Of a stretch of 27,887 nucleotides of DNA, positions 14,944 to 22,534 are shown in pieces. The notes below the pieces were generated by a model. That model did no database searches, was not told where the DNA came from, and saw only the letters and a program-made list of their open reading frames with translations. The stretch spans positions 1 through 27,887 of the forward strand of contig CAAERQ010000006.1 of assembly GCA_900758475.1 (NCBI GenBank), in the 5' to 3' direction. Within the stretch, counting starts at the first letter, position 1; each line of letters begins with the position of its first letter. The position numbers were made by a program, and so were the translations under genes. This stretch comes from an uncultured Collinsella sp. GTDB taxonomy: Bacteria; Actinomycetota; Coriobacteriia; Coriobacteriales; Coriobacteriaceae.

Positions 14944-15497
14944 GGCTGTTTCCTTTCGCCCTTGGTAGCTAGTTAGAACATCGGTCAGTTGCAAGTCATT
15001 TCAAGGTCATATACCGTGCAATATCAGGTTAAATAGCAAAAATCAGCACATACATGCCCTAGAAACATGCAGCAATGTCGTGCTAAAACCCAACGACCTC
15101 AAAATGACTCTGTTGAGGCAATTCGCCCCATGCGAACAGAGACGATTGTTATCGTCGTCGGGAAATTGCGCGCTGGCGTCGGATGGCATTGTCTGCAGTA
15201 GTGATGATCTTTACGAACTGCATCTGCCTCTCCTTTCACCTATCGCCGAGCGCAATTCAAATATCGTAAACGGTACCTTTTTCTCGGTAAGCGGCTCTTT
15301 TGCCGTCTCCGTTTTCGATGGTCGCTATATTACGCTAAAGTGTCCGCAGCACAAGCGACAAATTCAAATTTCTGAAAAGTTTTTTCATTAGTTTGTGAAA
15401 TGCAGTGCAAATACGCTGCGTTCCTGCGAAAATACGCCTGACTACGAGTTGATGGTTATAACATCTGAAACAATTTCGAAACGAAAGGCTCGCTTTT
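14944..15497. other. Long AT-richer intergenic region between argG and the Cof-type gene
   Basis: This 550-nt gap separates divergent genes and must hold both promoters. A 103-codon plus-strand frame (15080-15391, GTG start) is open, but it lacks a ribosome site and shows no family I recognise; its product ends CPQHKRQIQISEKFFH. TATAAC at about 15458 is a possible -10 for the Cof-type gene. No repeat or hairpin stands out. I treat the region as mainly regulatory or as decayed coding sequence. Confidence 0.4.
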
Positions 15498-16325
15498 ATG
15501 CAAACTTACGAATCGGACGCCAATATTGGAAACATTAAGATTCTCGCCGTTGATATGGACAAGACGCTTCTCACCGACGAGCGCGTGCTACCTCAGGGTC
15601 TTGATGAGCGCCTGGACAAGCTCGCCGAGGCTGGCATCGTGTTCTGCCCCGCTAGCGGACGTCCAGCCCCCAAGCTCGAGGAGATGTTCGAGGGCATCAA
15701 GAACCGCCTCGCCTTTTGTCCCGACAACGGAGCGTGCGTGATCTATCGCGGCAGCTATATCTATAAGAGCAATATTGACGTGGAGCTGTATCAGCAGGTC
15801 TTGAGCCGTGCCTCGGAGGATCCTCGCGCTGTCCCCGTCCTGTGCTGCTTCGACGAGTTCTACGTGCTTGCCCGCGACCATCAGTACCACGACGAGATCA
15901 GCGTCTACTACAACACAATCAACTACGTCGACAGCTTTGAGGGCATTGATTTCGAGTCCAACAAGATTTCGGTCTTCTTCCCCGGCTACGACGCCGAGCC
16001 CGCTTTCCGCGAGACCTATAGCCCCGAGTTCTCGGACAAGCTCTACGTCACCAACGCCGGGCGCGAGTGGATCGATTTTATGAACCTGGGCGTTGACAAG
16101 GGCGCCGGCGTCGCGCATCTGTGCGAGCACCTGGGCATCGATATTGCCGATGCCGCTGCCGTGGGCGACACCTACAACGACATCCCCATGCTGGAGCGCG
16201 TCGGCCACAGCTTTATCGTGGACAACGCCGAGGAGCATATGAACGCGCATGCTAAGTGGCGCATTCCGAGTAACAACGACGGGGGCGTACTGACGCTCAT
16301 CGACGCTATCTTGGCGGCTCGGTAG
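15498..16325 (+). CDS. Cof-type HAD-IIB phosphatase
   Basis: The 275-aa protein has the Cof/YbiV layout: motif I AVDMDKTLLTDE (D19, D21), motif II in CPASGRP (S53 region), a C2 cap domain at roughly 85-195, the motif III lysine in LGVDKGAGV and motif IV VGDTYNDIPML. Such enzymes dephosphorylate sugar phosphates, flavin or pyridoxal phosphates; the substrate here is not determined. The ATG at 15498 follows CGAAAGG. It is not in an operon: its upstream gene argG is divergent and polA downstream is convergent. It is followed by the large inverted repeat at 16335-16465. Confidence 0.88.
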   Translation: MQTYESDANIGNIKILAVDMDKTLLTDERVLPQGLDERLDKLAEAGIVFCPASGRPAPKLEEMFEGIKNRLAFCPDNGACVIYRGSYIYKSNIDVELYQQVLSRASEDPRAVPVLCCFDEFYVLARDHQYHDEISVYYNTINYVDSFEGIDFESNKISVFFPGYDAEPAFRETYSPEFSDKLYVTNAGREWIDFMNLGVDKGAGVAHLCEHLGIDIADAAAVGDTYNDIPMLERVGHSFIVDNAEEHMNAHAKWRIPSNNDGGVLTLIDAILAAR

Positions 16326-16334
16326 CCGTCCCAT

Positions 16335-16465
16335 CGGGCCTGGCCGGGCGGCACGGGATAACTTTTCGCTCGGTCAGGTCCTGCGCAAGACGAAAGCCAC
16401 ATTAAGTGGCTTTCTTTGCGTGCGGAATCTACGAAAAGTTAACCCGTGCCGCCCGGCCAGGCCCT
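16335..16465. repeat. 34-nt inverted repeat nested around a second hairpin
   Basis: Arms at 16335-16368 and 16432-16465 are complementary over about 34 positions with one mismatch and contain CCTGGCCGGGCGGCACGGG. Between them lies a second perfect hairpin, GAAAGCCAC/GTGGCTTTC (16392-16414), followed by TTTGCG. The inner hairpin may be the terminator of the Cof-type gene; the outer arms are far longer than a terminator needs. Confidence 0.8.
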
Positions 16466-16480
16466 AGGTTTACTTACCTG

Positions 16481-16564
16481 CCGCCAAGATGGCGTCTTGG
16501 CGCCTAGATACTTGGCTGAATTATTTGGAATGAAGGGGGCTCCTTGTTGGCAAGGAGCCCCCTT
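16481..16564 (-). terminator. Hairpins downstream of polA
   Basis: AAGGGGGCTCCTT (16533-16545) and AAGGAGCCCCCTT (16552-16564) form a perfect 13-bp stem 36 nt past the polA stop. T-containing sequence follows on both strands (CTTCTGCTTTT on plus, CATTCC on minus), so a bidirectional role is possible. A smaller hairpin CGCCAAG/CTTGGCG lies beside it at about 16483-16503. Confidence 0.65.
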
Positions 16565-16599
16565 CTGCTTTTGGTTACTTTGGGGTTGTTGGTGCGTCT

Positions 16600-19347
16600 T
16601 TATTTTGCGTCGGCCCAGGTTATACCGGTGCTGGCTTCGGCGATCAACGGTACGCGGAGGTCTACTACGTGCTCCATGACGTCGCGGACCATGGCGGTTA
16701 GGCGCTCGACTTCGTCGACGGGGCACTCAAAGTCCAGTTCGTCGTGTACCTGCAGAATCATGTGGGCGGCAAAGCCCTCTTCTTCCAGGCGGCGGCTTAC
16801 GCGGGCCATAGCGATCTTGATGATGTCTGCTGCGGTGCCCTGCATGGGGTGGTTCATGGCCGTGCGTTCGCCAAAGCCGCGAAGCTGCGGATTTTTGGCC
16901 TTGAGCTCGGGAATATGGCGTCTGCGGCCGTACATGGTCTCGGCGTAGCCCGTCTGCTTAGCACGCGCCACCACGTTGTCGAGGAACGTGCGCACGCCCG
17001 GATAGGCCTCGTAGTAGCGGTCGATCATGTCGCGCGCCTCGGCCATCGAGATATGCAGCGACTGCGACAGACCGTAGGCCTGCTGGCCGTACACGATGCC
17101 AAAGTTCACGGCCTTGGCGCGGCTACGCAAATCGGGCGTTACCTCGGACACGGGAACGCCAAACACACGCGCGGCCGTCTCGGCGTGGAAGTCCTCGCCC
17201 TTGTTAAAGGCGCGCACCAGGTGCTCGTCACCCGAAAGATGCGCCAGCAGACGCAGCTCGATCTGCGAGTAGTCCACCGCCAAAAAGACGCTGCCCTCGC
17301 CCGCCGAGAACGCCGTCTTGACGGTACGCCCCAGCTCCGAGCGCGTCGGAATGTTCTGCAGGTTCGGGTCGCTCGAGGACAGACGCCCCGTCGCGGTGAT
17401 GGTCTGGTTGTACGTGGTGTGCACTCGACCGTCACCACGGCGCAACGGACCTAGCGTGTCCAGATAGGTCGACTTAATCTTGGACTTCTCACGCCAGTCC
17501 AAAATCAGGCGCACGATCTCGTGGTCGCGGGCGAGGTCGCTCAACACCTTGGCGTTGGTCGAATAATAGCCGCGCTTAGTCTTTTTGAGGCCCTTGGTCG
17601 GAAGCCCCATAACGTCAAACAGCACGTGCGACAGCTGCATGGGACTGCCAATATTAAAGGTCTCGTCACCCGCCAGGTCGCGAATGCTGCGCTCGACCTC
17701 GGCAATCTGGGTCGCCAGGCCCTCGGACAGATTGCGCAGGCGGTCGGGGTCCACGAGCATGCCCGCGCGCTCCATCTTGGCAAGTACCGGAACGAGCGGC
17801 ATCTCGATGCCATCGAACACGTTGGCGGCATTCTCACGGGCCATGCACTCGCGCAACGGCGCCACGAGCGCCAGCGTCAAGGCCGCCGTGCGAGCGACGG
17901 GCGCAGGAGCGTCCTCACCGGCACCCTCTGCGCCGCGTGCCGCAGGCAGCGACATCTGCAGGTAGGTATCGGCCAGATACGCCTCATCGAACTCGGAGCG
18001 GTCGGAATCCAGCAGGTAGGCGGCAACCACGGTATCGAAGATGCGCGTGGAATCGGCAGCGAGCGGATCCATGAGCTCGGGTTCAGAGGAATCGATAGGC
18101 GAAAGCTCGTGCAGCAGCGCTTTCATGTCCGGGCTCGCCACGCGGCCCTCCATAAACAGGCGCGCGAGCACACCGGCGATCACGCCGTGGACGAAGTTGA
18201 AGCCCTCAACTTCAGCCGCCGCATCGCTGTCGCCCTCTTCGAGCGCGAACAGGCCCTTGGACGTCGCCAACCACAGCGTGCGCGTCAGCCCAAAGAGCGC
18301 GCCCTCTTCCTTGTCGTCGTCCACCACGGCGGCGACCCACTCACCGGCACCAATCGCACGGGAGATCTCAGCCGCAACGGCACCAAGCGCGTCAGCATCG
18401 CCGGCGGCCGCGCGAACCATCGCAGGCATCTCAAACACACTGGAGGCAGCAGCCCCGCCCTCGCCGCCGATCAGTGCCAAGAAACGGTTCTGCATGGCGG
18501 TGATACCAAGCGTACCCAGCGCCGCGGAAACCTCATCGGCAGAAAACGCCGGGAAGGACGTCGCCTCAAAATCGAGCTCAACGGGTGCATCGGTGCGGAT
18601 GGTCGCCACCTTGCGACTCAGCAGCGCGTCGTCGATGTGCGCGCGCAGGTTTTCGCCCATTTTGCCCTTGACCTCGTCGGCGTGTGCGATGACCTCGTCC
18701 AGGCTACCGTACTGTGCGATGAGCGCGCTCGCCTTTTTGGGGCCGATGCCCGGCACGCCGGGGATGTTATCGGACGTGTCGCCCTTCAGACCATAAAAGT
18801 CGGGCACGAGCGCCGGCGTGATGCCGTGATACAGATCGTCCACGCTCTCGGGCGTCATGATCGCCACGTCGGACAGGCCCTTGCGGGTCGAGACCACGTT
18901 GACGTGCTCGGTCACGAGCTGATACATATCGCGATCACCGGTCACCAGCAGCATGTCACAGCCGGCCTGCTCGCCCAGGCGCGCCATAGTGCCCAGAATG
19001 TCATCGCCTTCCCAGCCCTCGGACTGCAAAATCGGCACGTTGAGCGCGGCGAGCAGCTCCTTAATCATGGGAAACTGTGCGTGCAGATCGGGGTCCATGG
19101 GCGGGCGCTGAGCCTTGTACTGCGGCAGCATCTCCATGCGCACGCGCGGCTTGCCCTTGTCAAACGCCACAACAACGCCGTCGGGATTAAAGGCGTCAAT
19201 CATCTTGAGGAACATATTCAAAAAGCCAAAGATCGCGTTGGTGGGACGACCGTCCGGCGCGTTCATGGTCGGCGGCACGGCATGGAAGGCGCGGTGCATG
19301 AGCGAGTTGCCGTCGATAACGGCAAAGGTGCGGCGCTTGTCAGACAT
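16600..19347 (-). CDS. polA: DNA polymerase I
   Basis: The 915-aa protein has three regions. The 5'-nuclease domain (about 1-290) carries FAVIDGNSLMHRAFHA, WEGDDILGT and LKGDTSDNIPGVPGIGPKKA. The middle region (about 300-480) corresponds to the 3'-5' exonuclease but lacks the DxE and other acidic triads, so proofreading is probably absent. The polymerase domain has ATGRLSSSDPNLQNIPTR, motif A VDYSQIELRLLAHLSGD, motif B RSRAKAVNFGIVYGQ and motif C LQVHDELDFE. It fills gaps and removes RNA primers. The ATG at 19347 (MSDKRRTFAVIDG) follows GAGGT; the longer frame to 19386 has no family support. The gene stands alone between convergent and divergent neighbours. Confidence 0.97.
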   Translation of the reverse strand: MSDKRRTFAVIDGNSLMHRAFHAVPPTMNAPDGRPTNAIFGFLNMFLKMIDAFNPDGVVVAFDKGKPRVRMEMLPQYKAQRPPMDPDLHAQFPMIKELLAALNVPILQSEGWEGDDILGTMARLGEQAGCDMLLVTGDRDMYQLVTEHVNVVSTRKGLSDVAIMTPESVDDLYHGITPALVPDFYGLKGDTSDNIPGVPGIGPKKASALIAQYGSLDEVIAHADEVKGKMGENLRAHIDDALLSRKVATIRTDAPVELDFEATSFPAFSADEVSAALGTLGITAMQNRFLALIGGEGGAAASSVFEMPAMVRAAAGDADALGAVAAEISRAIGAGEWVAAVVDDDKEEGALFGLTRTLWLATSKGLFALEEGDSDAAAEVEGFNFVHGVIAGVLARLFMEGRVASPDMKALLHELSPIDSSEPELMDPLAADSTRIFDTVVAAYLLDSDRSEFDEAYLADTYLQMSLPAARGAEGAGEDAPAPVARTAALTLALVAPLRECMARENAANVFDGIEMPLVPVLAKMERAGMLVDPDRLRNLSEGLATQIAEVERSIRDLAGDETFNIGSPMQLSHVLFDVMGLPTKGLKKTKRGYYSTNAKVLSDLARDHEIVRLILDWREKSKIKSTYLDTLGPLRRGDGRVHTTYNQTITATGRLSSSDPNLQNIPTRSELGRTVKTAFSAGEGSVFLAVDYSQIELRLLAHLSGDEHLVRAFNKGEDFHAETAARVFGVPVSEVTPDLRSRAKAVNFGIVYGQQAYGLSQSLHISMAEARDMIDRYYEAYPGVRTFLDNVVARAKQTGYAETMYGRRRHIPELKAKNPQLRGFGERTAMNHPMQGTAADIIKIAMARVSRRLEEEGFAAHMILQVHDELDFECPVDEVERLTAMVRDVMEHVVDLRVPLIAEASTGITWADAK

Positions 19348-19455
19348 ATTGAATACCTCGCTTTGGGCTGGGCACGGTTTGCTCACACCAGTTTACACGC
19401 TCCCCGCCCCGCGGCCACCGCACATCAGGCTTCCCTGCCGCCGCGGGCCCGCGCG

Positions 19456-19464
19456 TGATACGAT
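19456..19464 (+). promoter_or_regulatory. Extended -10 element before the M18 aminopeptidase
   Basis: TGATACGAT is an extended -10 (TGnTACGAT) about 50 nt upstream of the aminopeptidase start and within the short divergent gap to polA. No good -35 is seen, which is acceptable for an extended -10 promoter. Confidence 0.35.
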
Positions 19465-19513
19465 GGCTCACGGTACATCAACCAGCACGATCGATCCGAA
19501 AGGAGTCTGCGTC

Positions 19514-20911
19514 ATGGAACGTCCCTGCGCATGGAAAAAGTACACGCCACAGCAGATCGAAGAGCTCGAGGAGCTTTGCCGCGGCTATAAGCAGTTTTTG
19601 AGCGAGAACAAGACTGAGCGCCTGTGCGTCAAGACCGGTATCAAGATGGCCGAGGAGGCGGGCTACGTCAATCTGGAGACCGTGATCTCCGAGGGCCGCG
19701 CGCTCAAGGCCGGCGACAAGGTGTACGCCGCCAATCACGGCAAGGACCTTATGCTCGTCAACCTGGGCACCGCCCCGCTCGAGCAGGGCTTTAACATCCT
19801 GGGCGCCCACGTGGACTCGCCGCGCCTGGACCTTAAGCAGAATCCCGCCTTCGAGGCCGGCGACATGGCCTACCTCGACACGCACTACTACGGCGGCGTC
19901 AAGAGCTACCACTGGGTAGCCTCCCCGCTCGCACTCGTGGGCGTCATCTGCAAAAAGGACGGCACCACCGTCGACATCAACATCGGCGACAAGGCGGACG
20001 ATCCAGTCTTTACCATCTCCGACCTGCTGATTCACCTCTCGAGCGAGCAGATGTCCAAGCCTGCCAAGGACGCCGTCGATGCCGAGATCCTCGACGTGAT
20101 CGTGGGCGGCCGCCCCGTCAAGTTTGACGAGGACGACAAGGACGCCCCCAAGGAGCCCGTCAAGCAGATGTTCCTGGACATCCTCAAGGAGCAGTACGAC
20201 GTCGAGGAGGAGGACTTCCTCTCCGCCGAGATCGAGGTCGTGCCCGCCGGCCCGGCCCGCGACATGGGCCTCGACCGCTCCATGATTCTGGGCTATGGCC
20301 ACGACGACCGTGTCTGCGCCTATCCGTCCATGCTCGCCCAGATCGACGTCGCCAACGTGGAGCGCACGAGCATCACACTCATCGTCGACAAGGAGGAGAT
20401 CGGTTCCGTGGGTGCCACCGGCATGACGAGCCGCTTCTTCGAGAACACCGTCGCCGAGATCATGACGCTCGCCGGCGAGGATAGCCCGCTGGCCCTGCGC
20501 CGCGCACTCGCCCACAGCCGTATGCTCTCCTCTGACGTGTCCGCCGGCTTCGACCCGGGCTACGCCGGCAAGTTCGAAACTAAGAACGCAGCCTTTATGG
20601 GTCGTGGCCTGTGCTTTAACAAGTACACGGGCAGCCGCGGCAAGGGTGGCTCCAACGACGCCGACGCCGAGTATGTGGCCCTCGTCCGCGACATCATGGA
20701 CGAGGCCGGCGTAGACTTCCAGACCTGCGAGCTCGGTCGCGTCAACGCGGGCGGCGGCGGCACCATCGCCTACATCATGGCCAAGTACGGCATGAACGTC
20801 ATCGACTCCGGCGTTGCCGTCCTGTCCATGCACGCCCTGTGGGAGGTCGCCAACAAGGCCGACATCTACGAGGCCTACCGCGGCTACAAGGCCTTCCTCG
20901 AGCGCGCCTAA
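19514..20911 (+). CDS. M18 family metalloaminopeptidase
   Basis: The 465-aa cytosolic enzyme trims N-terminal, often acidic, residues from peptides. The zinc-site segments are visible: GAHVDSPRLDLKQ (H99, D101), the catalytic acids in DKEEIGSVGATG (about 293-304), an aspartate in SSDVSAGFDP and the final histidine in LSMHALWEV. The YYGGVKSYHW and GYGHDDRVCAYP stretches also fit. The frame is open from 19115, overlapping polA; the ATG at 19514 has AAAGGAG upstream and begins the conserved N-terminus. An acidic insert (KFDEDDKDAPKEP) is present at about 204-216. A palindromic repeat that also forms a terminator follows. Confidence 0.92.
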   Translation: MERPCAWKKYTPQQIEELEELCRGYKQFLSENKTERLCVKTGIKMAEEAGYVNLETVISEGRALKAGDKVYAANHGKDLMLVNLGTAPLEQGFNILGAHVDSPRLDLKQNPAFEAGDMAYLDTHYYGGVKSYHWVASPLALVGVICKKDGTTVDINIGDKADDPVFTISDLLIHLSSEQMSKPAKDAVDAEILDVIVGGRPVKFDEDDKDAPKEPVKQMFLDILKEQYDVEEEDFLSAEIEVVPAGPARDMGLDRSMILGYGHDDRVCAYPSMLAQIDVANVERTSITLIVDKEEIGSVGATGMTSRFFENTVAEIMTLAGEDSPLALRRALAHSRMLSSDVSAGFDPGYAGKFETKNAAFMGRGLCFNKYTGSRGKGGSNDADAEYVALVRDIMDEAGVDFQTCELGRVNAGGGGTIAYIMAKYGMNVIDSGVAVLSMHALWEVANKADIYEAYRGYKAFLERA

Positions 20912-20924
20912 TCCACCCCACCCA

Positions 20925-20998
20925 TAACTTGCGGTGGAATACGGATTGATTTGGCCTTTCAATGGCACAAACAGACCGTATTCCACCGCAACTTTTTT
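20925..20998 (+). repeat. Palindromic element (family 1, second copy), also terminator of the M18 gene
   Basis: TTGCGGTGGAATACGG (20929-20944) and CCGTATTCCACCGCAA (20976-20991) are perfect 16-nt arms, followed on plus by TTTTTT. The right arm read on minus differs from the arm at 94-119 at only 3 of 26 positions, while the loop is unrelated. It therefore belongs to the same dispersed family and doubles as an intrinsic terminator. Confidence 0.8.
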
Positions 20999-21015
20999 AG
21001 CGAGAGAACGGTTCC

Positions 21016-21825
21016 ATGTTGCAGGTCATCATTTCGCCCGCCAAGCAAATGCGCGCGGCCCAAGATGCTTTTGAAGTCCTGGGCATTCCACCCTTTGTGC
21101 GCGAGACAGCTCGCCTCCACCGCGCACTGCTAGATATCGAGCGGAATGAAGGCAGCGGCGGCCTGCAGGCGCTATGGAACGTGAGCGACAAACTGCTGGG
21201 GCCTTGCCTCAACACCCTGCATGAGTTCAGGCCCATCCTGAAAAACGGCGATCTCGACAATCCCGCACTCGCCCGTCACCTCTCCCCCGCCGTCATGTCC
21301 TATCACGGCATTCAATACCAGAGCATGGCGCCCAAGGTGATGGATTCCGCGCAGCTCGACTGGCTACAAAACCATCTCTGGATCCTCTCGGGCCTTTACG
21401 GATGCGTGCGCCCCTTTCATGCCGTTGAACCGTATCGGCTGGAGATGGGCGCGAAGCTTGCCGTCGACAATGCCCGAGACCTCTACGCGTTTTGGGGCGA
21501 CAAGCTCGCACGGGCCATCGCTCCGGCAGGCTCCAACGCTACAATCGTCAATCTCGCCAGCGCGGAATACGCCAAAGCCGTTCTGCCCTGCCTCGCGGGC
21601 GACGCCACGGTCGTCACATGCCTCTTTGGCGAAGGCATCCGCAACGGAAAACCCATCCAACGGTCGACCGCCAGCAAAAAGGCGCGCGGCTCCATGGTGC
21701 GCTGGATGGCAGAAAACAAGCTCGAGGATGCAAGCGAGCTCACCGCGTTCGACATTGGTTATCGTCACTTTCCCGAGCTTTCAGACAAAAACACCCTGGT
21801 ATTCATGAACGTTCAGGCACAATAG
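21016..21825 (+). CDS. yaaA: YaaA family peroxide-stress protein (UPF0246)
   Basis: The 269-aa protein has the family's full length and starts MLQVIISPAKQM, the typical N-terminus. SPAVMSYHGIQYQSM and LSGLYGCVRPFHAVEPYRLEMGAK in the middle and LFGEGIRNGKP towards the C-terminus are all characteristic. E. coli YaaA limits free iron and DNA damage during peroxide stress; the exact chemistry is not settled. The ribosome site is weak (CGAGAGAA, about 10 nt upstream of the ATG). The palindrome between it and the M18 gene would stop read-through, so it probably has its own promoter in a very short gap, or depends on leaky termination. It converges on the membrane-anchored gene below. Confidence 0.9.
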   Translation: MLQVIISPAKQMRAAQDAFEVLGIPPFVRETARLHRALLDIERNEGSGGLQALWNVSDKLLGPCLNTLHEFRPILKNGDLDNPALARHLSPAVMSYHGIQYQSMAPKVMDSAQLDWLQNHLWILSGLYGCVRPFHAVEPYRLEMGAKLAVDNARDLYAFWGDKLARAIAPAGSNATIVNLASAEYAKAVLPCLAGDATVVTCLFGEGIRNGKPIQRSTASKKARGSMVRWMAENKLEDASELTAFDIGYRHFPELSDKNTLVFMNVQAQ

Positions 21826-21848
21826 GCCCGCCGTTTCCAAACACCCCG

Positions 21849-22364
21849 TTACTCCGCCAAGCCATCAGCCTTAGCGATCTCGCTCGTCGAGCCATCTTGA
21901 TAAGTAACCTTGACATGCTCCACCTCGGACACCTTGACGCCCGATGGGGGCTCCAGGCGCCATTCCGTCAGCGCGATATCCATCGTCGTGGGCTCATCCC
22001 CTTGATCTTTGAGCTCGACCGACAGCGTCTTAAGCGACGCATCGAAGGTCACGCGCTCGATCTCTTCACCAGGAATGGAGCCACCGCTCAGCTGCAGCTG
22101 AACAAACTCGTCGCGCGGATACCAATAGTCGCCCGGCGCGGCAACGGTATTGTCGCCCGCGACCTTCACTGTCATGATCGGCAGGGCATCGTCGGCCTCA
22201 AACTCCCAGGCAGCGCCGCCGCGACCACCAAACGTCCAGATACAAAAGGCAATCACCAACACGGCAAGCACCGCAAAACCAATCGCGACAAGGCCATGGT
22301 GCGCGCGGCTTTCCTCGGCCGATACATCCCATTGCGTCTCTCGATATAGATGCTTGTCTTCCAT
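21849..22364 (-). CDS. Single-pass membrane-anchored hypothetical protein
   Basis: I do not recognise this 171-aa protein. Residues 1-25 are polar, followed by one transmembrane helix (about 27-50, LVAIGFAVLAVLVIAFCIW). The extracellular part (about 55-171) is beta-rich with several acidic stretches and ends KVTYQDGSTSEIAKADGLAE. A surface or secretion-related role is likely from topology only. The frame is open to 22544, which would cross the TPP riboswitch region on the other strand. I chose the ATG at 22364 for its strong GGGGAGG 5 nt upstream. It is divergent from thiC, about 70 nt from the riboswitch. Confidence 0.7.
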   Translation of the reverse strand: MEDKHLYRETQWDVSAEESRAHHGLVAIGFAVLAVLVIAFCIWTFGGRGGAAWEFEADDALPIMTVKVAGDNTVAAPGDYWYPRDEFVQLQLSGGSIPGEEIERVTFDASLKTLSVELKDQGDEPTTMDIALTEWRLEPPSGVKVSEVEHVKVTYQDGSTSEIAKADGLAE

Positions 22365-22389
22365 GTTCGCCTCCCCACAGGCACGCTCG

Positions 22390-22420
22390 TTGGCCCAATC
22401 GTACCCATTCAGGCTATACT
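22390..22420 (+). promoter_or_regulatory. Likely promoter of the thiC transcript
   Basis: TATACT (22415-22420) lies 19 nt after TTGGCC (22390-22395). Transcription would begin near 22427, just before the aptamer starts. Confidence 0.45.
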
Positions 22421-22435
22421 TGAGCCCATGACATA

Positions 22436-22530
22436 ACGGGGAGCTTGCAGGACAAGACGGCAGGCTGAGATTGGGCACGCCCGCCCTGACCCGCAAACCT
22501 GATATGGGTAATGCCAACGAAGGGAGCCGT
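22436..22530 (+). promoter_or_regulatory. TPP riboswitch
   Basis: The conserved core is present in order: GGGGAGC, GGCTGAGA, then AAACCTGAT, TGGGTAATGCCAACG and AAGGGAG. The closing stem ACGG/CCGT frames the element. The thiC Shine-Dalgarno (AAGGGAG, 22520-22526) is part of the aptamer's 3' strand, so TPP binding should block translation directly. I see no separate terminator between it and the start codon. Confidence 0.96.
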
Positions 22531-22534
22531 GCCA

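Noticed and set aside
17521..19458. 645-codon plus-strand open frame opposite polA
   Set aside because: It is the antisense of a clear DNA polymerase I gene, is H/R-rich and resembles no protein.
19478..20986. 502-codon minus-strand frame opposite the M18 gene
   Set aside because: It is a low-complexity antisense frame over a clear aminopeptidase and has no start signal.
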